From contig NZ_CP033459.1 of assembly GCF_003265305.2 (NCBI RefSeq), positions 2,418,001 through 2,482,000 on the forward strand: a stretch of DNA of 64,000 nucleotides. Direction: 5' to 3'. Every line of letters starts with the position of its first letter. Positions within the stretch are counted from its first letter, which is position 1. The notes under the pieces were generated by a model, which was given only the letters and a program-made list of their open reading frames with translations, did no database searches and was not told where the DNA came from. The DNA is from Pseudoprevotella muciniphila (lineage in GTDB: Bacteria > Bacteroidota > Bacteroidia > Bacteroidales > Bacteroidaceae). Below, in pieces: positions 27,186-35,628 of the stretch. The position numbers were made by a program, and so were the translations under genes.

Positions 27186-27612
27186 CAGCCAAAAGCAGCA
27201 CCTAATTAGCACCTACTCCAAGGAGTGGTATGCAAAGATGGTTGAAATCTGGCGCGACCGCTTGGACGCGATGGGCATCCACGATACGGGCGCGTTGCGT
27301 TCCTCCGTACATAAAGGCACATTCAACATCTCCGATGCAGGCGGAGCAATGACGTTCCTCTATCTCACCTACGGCATCTATGTCGATTTGGGCGTAGGCA
27401 ACGGCTATCGTCGGGGCAACGGCGGCGACCTAAAGTTCCTCGACCCCGTCTATCGCCACGAACACCATAAGGGTCAGCCACGGAAACGTCGTCCTTGGTT
27501 CAATGTGTCGTGGTTCATCTCCGTGCAGGTCTTGAAAGAGAAACTCGGTGAACTTATTGGAGAGGAGTTTAGCGGTCTTTTCGATAATCTCACACGCCGC
27601 GAACGCGGTTGA
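27166..27612 (+). CDS. HK97 gp10-like tail-completion protein
   Basis: 148 residues from the ATG at 27166. The segment DAMGIHDTGALRSSVHKGTF followed by YLTYGIYVDLGVGNGYRRGN is the typical arrangement of HK97-gp10-like proteins, where the D-TG-L-S turn precedes the Y-x-x-x-V-E/D-x-G strand. A basic patch (HHKGQPRKRRPWF) follows, then a C-terminal helix. Such proteins cap the head or initiate tail polymerisation. It overlaps the previous gene by 20 bases and is followed by a 300-base non-coding gap, so it probably ends the first transcription unit of the phage block. Confidence 0.7.
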   Translation: MSGSKSNSQKQHLISTYSKEWYAKMVEIWRDRLDAMGIHDTGALRSSVHKGTFNISDAGGAMTFLYLTYGIYVDLGVGNGYRRGNGGDLKFLDPVYRHEHHKGQPRKRRPWFNVSWFISVQVLKEKLGELIGEEFSGLFDNLTRRERG

Positions 27613-27912
27613 GCCGTAAGTGCCGACGGCAGTAATTACCCGTGCTTTTGTTATATAAGGCTGGTGGCAATCTCGCTTCCGGCCTTTCTTCGTATATAGG
27701 AATCACGTTTCAAGTCCGTGCTTTGACACATCGGTCTGTTTGTATCGGTGTTTTTCTGGCGCAAAGTTACGGGGCGGAGCGTTTGGCAAGGGTTTCCATA
27801 AAAATTGAAGACTACGCATAAATTTTGACGGACATCCTCCCTTGTCCGCTATACGCTCTTGTTGCCCTCGTTCCGAAGCACCATAAAATTCACTGCTAAT
27901 TCAAACAGCACA
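27613..27912. other. 300-base non-coding gap before ardA
   Basis: No gene is seen here. The gap holds short GC-rich repeats just after the stop (GCCG..CGGC at 27613-27628) and a perfect TAnnTTTG box read on the - strand (TAACTTTG, bases 27762-27769) with no - strand gene to serve. An ATG-proximal A-rich region occupies the last 60 bases. Most likely it carries the promoter for ardA plus an unexplained antisense promoter-like site. Confidence 0.4.
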
Positions 27913-28503
27913 ATGTTTAACATCAAAACACTTACCACAATGAAACGCAAGTATTCAGAAGAAGAAAGACAGGAGCAGATGATGCTTCACAAACATTTCT
28001 CACGCACGGGCAATCCAGCCCTTTACGTCGGTACCTACGCCAAGTACAACAGCGGCTCGCTGTATGGCATGTGGGTTGACCTCGCCACCTTCTCCAATTA
28101 TCAAGAGTTCATCGAGTTCTGCCGCCTGCTCCATTGGGACGAACGCGACCCCGAACTGATGTACCAGGACTTCGAGGGCTTCCCCGAAGAATGGTATTCC
28201 GAGTGTGGCATAGGCGAGGAGACCTTCGACCTCATTGTCGAGTACGCTTCGCTTTCCGACGAAGACAAAGAAATGGTCGATGCCTACGCCACCTGTACAG
28301 GTGAACACGACATAGACGCCGCCCGCGACAACCACTGCGGACAGTGGGATAGTGAGGAAGACTTCGCCTGGCATATCTTCGATGAGTTCCACGCTTCACT
28401 GATACCCGTATCGATGCACCAATACTTCAACATCGAGCGGTTCGCCAGCGACCTTTTCGATTTCGACTACTACTTTGAAAACGGACACGTTTTCTTTAGG
28501 TAG
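27913..28503 (+). CDS. ardA: Antirestriction protein ArdA
   Basis: About 196 residues from the ATG at 27913; a second ATG at 27940 is possible. The conserved ArdA run is present: YVGTYAKYNSGSLYGMWVDL, then FIEFCRLLHWDERDPELMYQ, DFEGFPEEWY and HIFDEFH. The protein is very acidic, as expected for a DNA mimic that occupies type I restriction enzymes and protects incoming DNA. Such genes travel on conjugative and phage-like elements. It lies between the tail-completion and tape-measure modules, an insertion of cargo inside the structural block, and is followed by its own terminator at 28531-28558. Confidence 0.88.
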   Translation: MFNIKTLTTMKRKYSEEERQEQMMLHKHFSRTGNPALYVGTYAKYNSGSLYGMWVDLATFSNYQEFIEFCRLLHWDERDPELMYQDFEGFPEEWYSECGIGEETFDLIVEYASLSDEDKEMVDAYATCTGEHDIDAARDNHCGQWDSEEDFAWHIFDEFHASLIPVSMHQYFNIERFASDLFDFDYYFENGHVFFR

Positions 28504-28530
28504 TCCTTAAAGGTGCTGCATCAAGTGTTA

Positions 28531-28558
28531 AACCGCTGTCATTTGACGGCGGTTTTTC
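28531..28558 (+). terminator. Rho-independent terminator after ardA
   Basis: A 10-bp stem AACCGCTGTC / GACGGCGGTT (one G-T pair) has a 4-base loop and runs into a T run. It separates ardA from the tail genes, so ardA is probably its own transcription unit. Confidence 0.75.
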
Positions 28559-28612
28559 TAAATTTTATTTATAATTTTGCTCATACAATAATAACATATA
28601 AAACGTTTAATT

Positions 28613-28921
28613 ATGATATTATCAAAGCAGACAATTAAAGAAACTTACAAGTCGAATCGTTTTTGGCTTATTATGGCTGTAGTAGGGATCTGGTGTCAAT
28701 TATTTTACACCATCTATCAGAACAGTTTACAAACAAATGATGTTTATGTTAGTGGAGGTTCTATTGATGTTGATGGTACCGTTAATGTTCGAGGTTCTGT
28801 AGATGTGGATAATACTGTAGATGTAGATCTTAGAGCTATCAACGGATATAGGAATTGCTTTTACAACAATTATTCAAAACACCCCAATGACTATTATAGA
28901 CTTCCTGTAATAGTTAATTAG
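28613..28921 (+). CDS. Small single-pass membrane protein with V-D repeat
   Basis: 102 residues. There is a basic N-terminus (KQTIKETYKSNR), one membrane helix (FWLIMAVVGIWCQLFYTIY), then an extra-cytoplasmic segment of alternating Val and Asp/Gly (SIDVDGTVNVRGSVDVDNTV), which should form a regular beta structure, then INGY and a Tyr/Asn-rich tail. It is markedly more AT-rich than the flanking tail genes, suggesting separate acquisition. It lies between ardA and the tape-measure gene. It resembles small membrane proteins of Bacteroidetes mobile elements in form only; function is unknown. Confidence 0.65.
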   Translation: MILSKQTIKETYKSNRFWLIMAVVGIWCQLFYTIYQNSLQTNDVYVSGGSIDVDGTVNVRGSVDVDNTVDVDLRAINGYRNCFYNNYSKHPNDYYRLPVIVN

Positions 28922-28955
28922 ACGCATCTATGTCTTTTACCACCCCCATAAAAGC

Positions 28956-28986
28956 GTGTTACTTTGCAACAAACCGAAAGTAACAC
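28956..28986 (+). terminator. Inverted repeat just before tape-measure start
   Basis: A perfect 10-bp stem GTGTTACTTT / AAAGTAACAC with an 11-base loop ends 9 bases before the tape-measure ATG and is followed by a short ACTTTTC. It may end the small membrane gene or, being so near the start, influence translation or transcription of the tape measure. Confidence 0.5.
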
Positions 28987-28995
28987 ACTTTTCTT

Positions 28996-31900
28996 ATGAC
29001 CTCCACCGAAATCAAGACCATTGAACTCATTGTGAACTCAGAGCAGGCGAATAAACGCTTAGACGACCTCAGCCGTCGCCTGACCACGCTCAAACAGAAA
29101 AGGGAAGAAGCCTTGAACAAAGGCGACAGCAAAGGCCTGCAAATCTACACCCGTGAGATTCAGAAATTGGAGCGCGAGATACGCAACACCGAATCCCGCG
29201 CCAACATGATGTCAGCAGCCCTGAAGAACCTCGACAAGTCGTCTCCCAATGAACTCAAGCGCACCCTGCGCGAACTCCAGAAAGAACTGTCCTCCGGCAA
29301 AGTCGCTCGCGGTAGCAAGGAGTGGAATACACTCACCAAGAGCATCCGTGAGACCAAAACCGCCCTCAACGCTGTGAACGCTGAAATGAAAGCCGTCAAG
29401 AACGTCGGCTTCCTTGACCGCGTGGCGGAGTGGAACAGCAAGTGGATGGGCTTCATTCTCAACCTGCAGGCAGGTCTGCAAATCATCACCGGACTGCGAC
29501 ACATGATGCAAGGACTTGTCGCCGACTTCGCCCAGATGGAGGAACAACTCGCCAACACCAGGAAGTACACCGGCATGACCGCCGAACAAGTCGGACAGCT
29601 CAACGACGCTTTCAAGAAGATGGACACCCGAACCAGCCGCGAACAACTCAACGAACTCGCTCAGGAAGCCGGACGCTTGGGCAAGACCTCGATGGAAGAC
29701 GTACAAGGCTACGTCGAAGCCGCTGACATCATCAACGTCGCCCTCGTTGATTTAGGCGACGGAGCTACACAGACCATCGCCAAACTCACCAACATCTTCG
29801 GTGTGGAACAACTACTCGGCACCAAAGACGCGATGCTCGCCGTAGGCTCTACGGTAAACGTCCTCTCCCAGAACTGTACCGCCAGCAAGCCCTACCTCGT
29901 GGAGTTCGCACAAAGAATGGCAGGCGTAGGCGCACAAGCCGGCATGACCATCCCCGAAATCCTCGCTTTCGGTGCCACCCTCGACGCCAACGGACAAAAG
30001 GTAGAAATGTCCGCATCCGCCATCGGCAAACTCACGATGAACCTTTTCCAAAAGCCTGCCGAGATTGCCAAGCAGGTAGGGCTTGACGTGGAAAATTTCA
30101 CCGAAACCCTCAAACGAAGCACCAACGAGGGCTTGATGATGTTCTTGGAACGCATCAACCAATTAGGCGACAAAGACGGCTTGGCAGTCCTTGCCCCCAT
30201 GTTCAAGGACTTGGGCATGGACGGCGTAAGAATGTCGCAAGTCTTAGCCACCCTTGCCAAACACCTCGATATGGTCAAGTGGGAACAGCAGGAAGCCAAC
30301 AAAGCCTTCCGAGAAGCAAGCAGTGCTACAAACGAATACAATATCTTCAACACAACAGCCCAGGCAAAGTTAGACAAGGCAAGGAAAGCCGTCACGGAAA
30401 TGCGCGTGGAACTCGGCGAGAAACTCATGCCCGTAGCTGCTCACATGCTCAATGTCACGACCGCATTTCTCAGAATACTCAGTACCACCATCACCTTTGT
30501 CGGCAGACACAAGACCGCCATACTGACACTCACAGCCGCTATCGTAGCCTATACGATAGCCGCCAACGCTGCTGCCATTGCCACCAAAGCCAAAGCAGCA
30601 GCCATCACCATAGCCAACACGGTAACCAAAGCTTATACCGTGACCGTCAATACCTTGAAAGCAGCCTACATCGCCCTGCAACTCGTCATGGCGAAACTGC
30701 AAGGCAACTGGCCACGGCAGTCGGCACTCATGCTCGACTTAAAGAAAGTCGGCGCATCCCTCGCCAGCGGCTGGGGCGCACTGATAGCCATCGGCATCAC
30801 GCTCGGCAGCACCCTCTATAACCTCACCAAGAACTACATCGACAAACGCAGAGAAATGGAAAGGGTACGCAGAGAACAGGAAAACTATCGCCACGCCACC
30901 GCCGCCATCATTGACGTACAGAAAAAAGCCCAGCAGAGTTACTACACCGAAAAGCAACGCTTAGAACAACTGCGAAAAATCGTCAAGGACAACACCAAGA
31001 GCCTTGACGAACGCAAGAAAGCTATTGTAGAGATACAAAGAGTCGTCCCCAACTATCTTGCTTCGCTCAGCAACGAGGGACGGCTGCACGAAAAGAACGC
31101 CAAAGCCATCTACGACTACTTAGACGCCCTGAAGAAAAAAGCCATCGCCGAAGCCCTCTACCAAAAATTGGTGGAGAGCATGAGCAAGAAAGCCGATGCC
31201 GACATGGCCGCAGACAGCTGGGAACGCGGCATCAACTACCGCAAGGGACAGATACGCATCGCCGAGCAAGGCGCACAAAAGTCCGCCGACTACACCGAAA
31301 GCGTCACGGGCGGCTGGACGGCGGGCTTTACGGAAAGCTCTGTCGCACGCCTTGGTACAGGACAGTTGAACAAAGCCGAACTGCAACGCCAGCAAGACAT
31401 CCTAAAATACGACGAACAACGCCGAGACTTCTGGAAACAAAAATCCGCAGACGAAGACGCTTTCCAGCAATCTTTGTTTGCCTATGCCAAGAAACAAGGC
31501 GTATCGGCACAGCTCGAAGCCCTCATCGCCAGCGGTGGAAAGACCACCAATATCAACGACCCCGGCTTCGGTGCTGCACCTGGCACAGCAGGCGGTGGCG
31601 CAGGGGCAACGGGAACAGGCAGCAGCGGCGGCGGAAGAACTGGCAAAAGCGGCAGGGGAGGAACCACCAACACCACCGACCCCAAGAAAGCCGCCATGGA
31701 ACAGTATGAGCGCGAAGCCCTCGCCAAACGGCTCTACAACGAGATGCAATACCAAGTCGGCTTGATAGATGCAAGGGAATACCAGAAGAAAATGCTGGAG
31801 ATAGAAGATGAATACCTACAAAACGCACAGAAACTCTACGAGCAGGACAGCGAAGATTGGAACTTGCTCCAGCAGAAACGCTACGACAACAGCCGTACCT

Positions 31901-33393
31901 TGAAGAAACTGGAGGACGAATGGGAACTCCAGGACATTGCACGGCAGGAAGTGGAAGAACAACGTGCCTTGCAGGACAAATACCTCGCTAATCAAATTAC
32001 AGAACAGCAGTACGAGGAAGAATTCCTGCGCATCAAGCTCGACTACGCCCAGCGGCGTGCCGACTACACCCGTGACGCGATGAGCGAAGACGCGGTGAAG
32101 TATGCCGCTGCCTTAGAGGAAGAACAATACCGCCAGCGTTTAGACCGACAAAAGAAATTCCTCCAGCAGGCACAGCAGCTGCAGCAGGAATACTTCAAAA
32201 AGAGCCTTGACGAACAAGAAAAGGACGAACTCGCTTTGCTTGACCGCCTTATCGAAGCCGGTGTCATCGCCAAGGAAAAGGAAGAAGCCTATAAAGCCGA
32301 GATACAAAAGAAATATGCCGACCTCAGACTAAAGGCAGAACAGGCCGCAGAGGAAGAAGCCAAGAAGAAAAAGAAAGAGGAAGATGAAAAGAAAGGCAAG
32401 ATAGACGACCCACTGAGTGGTAGCAGTTCTGCCCTCGACGAGTGGTCATCCACCTTCGTGACCATGATGGAGAATCTCAACTCCATGCAGCAGAAACTCA
32501 AAGACGGCGAAGCCGGCTGGAAAGACTACGCCGCCGTTGCCACGGCAAGCCTTGGTATGATTTCCGCCATAGCGTCATCTTTCGCCAACCTGTACCAGGC
32601 AGAGCAAAGGGGAGAGGAACAAACTATCGAGCAGAAGTACGACAAGGAAATAGAAAAAGCAGGTCAGAACACCAAGAAAGGCAAGAAACTCGAAGAAGAA
32701 AAACAGAAGGAACTTGCCAAGATAAAGAACAAGTACAACAGCAAGGCTATGGCTATGGAGATAGCGCAGGCAACAGCTAGCACCGCCATGGCCGCCATCA
32801 ACGCTTACGCCAGTGCTGCAGAGATACCCCTTATAGGGCATATCGTCGCACCCATCGCCGCAGGACTTGCACTTGCCGCAGGCGCAGTGCAGATAGCCTC
32901 CATCAAGAAACAACATGCCGCACAAGCGAGCGGCTACTATGCTGGCGGCTTTACCAGCGGCAGGAACTACCGCAAGAAAGCCGGTATCGTTCACGAGGGC
33001 GAGTTCGTGGCAAACCACGAAGCCGTGAACAATCCGCAGTTGCTGCCCGTGCTACAACTCATAGACACCGCCCAGAAGAACAACACCGTCGCAAGGCTGA
33101 CGGCAGAAGACGTGAGCCGCACGCTGCCCGGCAACCCCTTGTCGATAGTGTCCTCACCTATATCCCTCTCCGAAAAATCTTCAAGGGATATAGCGACAGC
33201 CGTTCCGACCTTTGCTTCTAACAACGAGACTTCGGGGAACGTCACGGGCACTACTGACACACGCACAGCGGCAGCGTTGGAACGCCTCACGGAGCGTTTG
33301 GAACAGCCCATAGAAACATTTGTTACTATAGACGGCCCAAACGGACTGCACAGGCAATACAGCAAATACCAGAAGATGTTAAATAGAAAATAA
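28996..33393 (+). CDS. Phage tail tape-measure protein
   Basis: 1465 residues. The N-terminus is coiled-coil (SRRLTTLKQKREEALNKG), then comes a conserved tape-measure domain with ADFAQMEEQLANTRKYTGMT, GVGAQAGMTIPEILAFGATL and LNIFG-like helices (about 170-470). Hydrophobic Ala-rich membrane-like helices follow near 500-560. A Gly-rich linker (about 865-885) precedes a second long coiled coil with AEEEAKKKKKEEDEKKG near 1130. C-terminal Ala-rich helices end with QYSKYQKMLNRK. Length sets tail length; 1465 residues would fit a tail of roughly 200 nm by the usual rule, which is an estimate. It identifies a long-tailed phage module. Confidence 0.9.
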   Translation: MTSTEIKTIELIVNSEQANKRLDDLSRRLTTLKQKREEALNKGDSKGLQIYTREIQKLEREIRNTESRANMMSAALKNLDKSSPNELKRTLRELQKELSSGKVARGSKEWNTLTKSIRETKTALNAVNAEMKAVKNVGFLDRVAEWNSKWMGFILNLQAGLQIITGLRHMMQGLVADFAQMEEQLANTRKYTGMTAEQVGQLNDAFKKMDTRTSREQLNELAQEAGRLGKTSMEDVQGYVEAADIINVALVDLGDGATQTIAKLTNIFGVEQLLGTKDAMLAVGSTVNVLSQNCTASKPYLVEFAQRMAGVGAQAGMTIPEILAFGATLDANGQKVEMSASAIGKLTMNLFQKPAEIAKQVGLDVENFTETLKRSTNEGLMMFLERINQLGDKDGLAVLAPMFKDLGMDGVRMSQVLATLAKHLDMVKWEQQEANKAFREASSATNEYNIFNTTAQAKLDKARKAVTEMRVELGEKLMPVAAHMLNVTTAFLRILSTTITFVGRHKTAILTLTAAIVAYTIAANAAAIATKAKAAAITIANTVTKAYTVTVNTLKAAYIALQLVMAKLQGNWPRQSALMLDLKKVGASLASGWGALIAIGITLGSTLYNLTKNYIDKRREMERVRREQENYRHATAAIIDVQKKAQQSYYTEKQRLEQLRKIVKDNTKSLDERKKAIVEIQRVVPNYLASLSNEGRLHEKNAKAIYDYLDALKKKAIAEALYQKLVESMSKKADADMAADSWERGINYRKGQIRIAEQGAQKSADYTESVTGGWTAGFTESSVARLGTGQLNKAELQRQQDILKYDEQRRDFWKQKSADEDAFQQSLFAYAKKQGVSAQLEALIASGGKTTNINDPGFGAAPGTAGGGAGATGTGSSGGGRTGKSGRGGTTNTTDPKKAAMEQYEREALAKRLYNEMQYQVGLIDAREYQKKMLEIEDEYLQNAQKLYEQDSEDWNLLQQKRYDNSRTLKKLEDEWELQDIARQEVEEQRALQDKYLANQITEQQYEEEFLRIKLDYAQRRADYTRDAMSEDAVKYAAALEEEQYRQRLDRQKKFLQQAQQLQQEYFKKSLDEQEKDELALLDRLIEAGVIAKEKEEAYKAEIQKKYADLRLKAEQAAEEEAKKKKKEEDEKKGKIDDPLSGSSSALDEWSSTFVTMMENLNSMQQKLKDGEAGWKDYAAVATASLGMISAIASSFANLYQAEQRGEEQTIEQKYDKEIEKAGQNTKKGKKLEEEKQKELAKIKNKYNSKAMAMEIAQATASTAMAAINAYASAAEIPLIGHIVAPIAAGLALAAGAVQIASIKKQHAAQASGYYAGGFTSGRNYRKKAGIVHEGEFVANHEAVNNPQLLPVLQLIDTAQKNNTVARLTAEDVSRTLPGNPLSIVSSPISLSEKSSRDIATAVPTFASNNETSGNVTGTTDTRTAAALERLTERLEQPIETFVTIDGPNGLHRQYSKYQKMLNRK

Positions 33394-33417
33394 CCATAAA
33401 AGGTAATTTCCTTATCC

Positions 33418-35595
33418 ATGCTCCAAATCTACATCAATAACCAGCAAGCCGTCTTAAAGACAGGCACGCAAATCAAGTTCACCCGTGAAAATCCCTTCTT
33501 CTCCGAAGCAGGCGACTACACTCTTGACGTGACTTTTCCGCTTTCGGGCTGTGCCCAAAACCAAAAGATCTTCGGTGCGGTACACCGTCCCGAAGCGTCA
33601 CGCAAGGCATTGCTGCAACGCTCCTTCACGTTTCGATTGCAGGCAGGGCTTTTCTCCCTGTCAGGCAAAGCCGCCGTGACGGGTGTCACGCAAGAAGAAA
33701 TAAAACTCCAGCTGCTTGCAGGCAAGTCTGCCTTCAACTTCGACAGCACGGACACCGACAGCGGCGAGGAAGTCTATATCGACGAACTGCCACTCGGACT
33801 AATGACGCAGCGCATCTACGATAAACTTAGCGAATGGACGGCAGACCACATGCAGGAATACCTCGACAGCTTCAGCAGTTCCGGCTGGCTGTACGGTAAG
33901 GACAATCTTATTCCCTCCGTACTGTTCTCCAAAGTCCTTACTCCAGCAGAACGCAGTCAGTTCATGTTCGGCGACAGCGACCATACCGACTGCGTGTTCT
34001 TTCCTATCTACTCGCAGGAGGACGAAGCATGGAGCAACTGGCTCGACTATCGCTATTGGGGTGATGACATCTACATGGGCGACAACGCCAATCCGCGCCA
34101 TACTTGGCGCAGGGATATGGAAACGTACTTCTTCCGGCTGAAAGCTGGAAAGTCGTTTCCGCTGCCGCACAGCCAGCCGCCTGGAGCATACCTGTTCCAG
34201 CAGCTTACTGTGCAGAACGGCGAATGGGTGACGGACGATTTCTCCGTCGCACCGCAGCCATACCTTTGCTTCGTGGTGGAGCGCATCTTAGCCGCTTTGG
34301 GCTACACGCTCAATCCCGCCGACAATGCCCTGAGAAAAGGCGCGTTCAAGAACGTCTTTATTGCCAATGCAAGAAACACGCAACAGCTTGCCGCCATCCT
34401 GCCGCACTGGACGGTCAAGCAGTTCTTTGAGAACCTGCAGAAGTTCTTGAACGTGATGATAGTCGTAGAGGGAACAGGCGTCAAGGTGGAAAGCCGTAAC
34501 ACAGCCTACCAGAGCGGCACGCCCGTAGTGCTGCGCTCCGTCTCGGACGAGCAGAGCACAGACCTCGACGAGGATGGAGACAGCAAAGACCCCACGGCAG
34601 GCAACGTGGGCTACGACTTCCCCGACGCGATGACCGCCAAGAACAACCTCGGCGAGAGATACGAACAGGTGGAAGTGCGACGCTTCAACTCATATGCGGA
34701 GATACAGGCTGACTTCGCTTCCCTTGACCAGACCGCCAAGTCGGAGAGTAACATACTCTACATCGACATGAGTACCGGCGAGCGGTACTACATCGCCTAC
34801 ACGCCGCAGCCCACCGAGCAGGATATATGGGCAGGCGCATACGAGCTGAAGACCATCGACCTTATGGGACCACTGTGGAGAACCAGCAGCGGCAAGATAG
34901 ACAACGAACTGAAATTCGTGCCGTGCCGTATGACTGACTACACACCCACTTTCCGCACTAAAATGGAATGGGGCGACGCCGTGAACAAATATGTTCCGCA
35001 GTCGCAGCCATACCCGTTGCACCCCGAAAACGTGGACTTGGACGGCGGTCAGTACGGCGGCTTCCATATCCCGTACCTCGTAACCAGCGATACACGCGAG
35101 AGTTTCATCGAGACGAAGCTCAACCTCAGTCAGGAAGTGATGCGCGTAGCAGGGGAGGAAGACGAGGAAACGCAGGAAGCCACTGGCAAGCGCGACGTGA
35201 TAGAACTTGCCTTCAACGCTGATGCCGAGCACATGTTTGTCTATGAACAGACATACCAGCCCTTGGCAAACTATCCTGGTACTATCAACGTGCGCTTGTC
35301 CTATCCCGTAGGCGTGCCGTACTACGCCGACCGCTTCGGGAACTGGAAGGACGAGGGCGAATACCTCTTTGTCATACGCAACCGAACAGGGCAGGTGGCG
35401 CAGGAACTCGATGCGCTCTCACTCGACATCGACACGCGCTCCGTCACGCAGTTTCAGTTCACGGACAATCTTTTCGACCCTGCGGCTGTCGTGATTGTCC
35501 GAGGACGCAAGTACGTCTGTCAGAAACTCGAAGTGACGATAGACGAGCGCGGCCTGCAGCCAATGAAGCGCGGCTACTTCTACGAACTTGGGTAG
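33418..35595 (+). CDS. Large phage tail protein, putative distal/baseplate component
   Basis: 725 residues, mostly beta. It begins MLQIYINNQQAVLKTGTQIK and FTRENPFFSEAGDYTLDVTF, an opening I associate with Bacteroidetes tail proteins directly downstream of the tape measure. A middle region has GNVGYDFPDAMTAKNNLGERYEQ, and the end has VTQFQFTDNLFDPAAVVIVRGRKYVCQ. No peptidase or glycosidase motif is visible. Position after the tape measure and size fit the distal-tail/baseplate hub. It is the last structural gene before the convergent integrase, so fibre genes expected downstream are missing here. Confidence 0.7.
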   Translation: MLQIYINNQQAVLKTGTQIKFTRENPFFSEAGDYTLDVTFPLSGCAQNQKIFGAVHRPEASRKALLQRSFTFRLQAGLFSLSGKAAVTGVTQEEIKLQLLAGKSAFNFDSTDTDSGEEVYIDELPLGLMTQRIYDKLSEWTADHMQEYLDSFSSSGWLYGKDNLIPSVLFSKVLTPAERSQFMFGDSDHTDCVFFPIYSQEDEAWSNWLDYRYWGDDIYMGDNANPRHTWRRDMETYFFRLKAGKSFPLPHSQPPGAYLFQQLTVQNGEWVTDDFSVAPQPYLCFVVERILAALGYTLNPADNALRKGAFKNVFIANARNTQQLAAILPHWTVKQFFENLQKFLNVMIVVEGTGVKVESRNTAYQSGTPVVLRSVSDEQSTDLDEDGDSKDPTAGNVGYDFPDAMTAKNNLGERYEQVEVRRFNSYAEIQADFASLDQTAKSESNILYIDMSTGERYYIAYTPQPTEQDIWAGAYELKTIDLMGPLWRTSSGKIDNELKFVPCRMTDYTPTFRTKMEWGDAVNKYVPQSQPYPLHPENVDLDGGQYGGFHIPYLVTSDTRESFIETKLNLSQEVMRVAGEEDEETQEATGKRDVIELAFNADAEHMFVYEQTYQPLANYPGTINVRLSYPVGVPYYADRFGNWKDEGEYLFVIRNRTGQVAQELDALSLDIDTRSVTQFQFTDNLFDPAAVVIVRGRKYVCQKLEVTIDERGLQPMKRGYFYELG

Positions 35596-35628
35596 AAGCA
35601 GCCGCGCTATACAATATTATAAATATGC

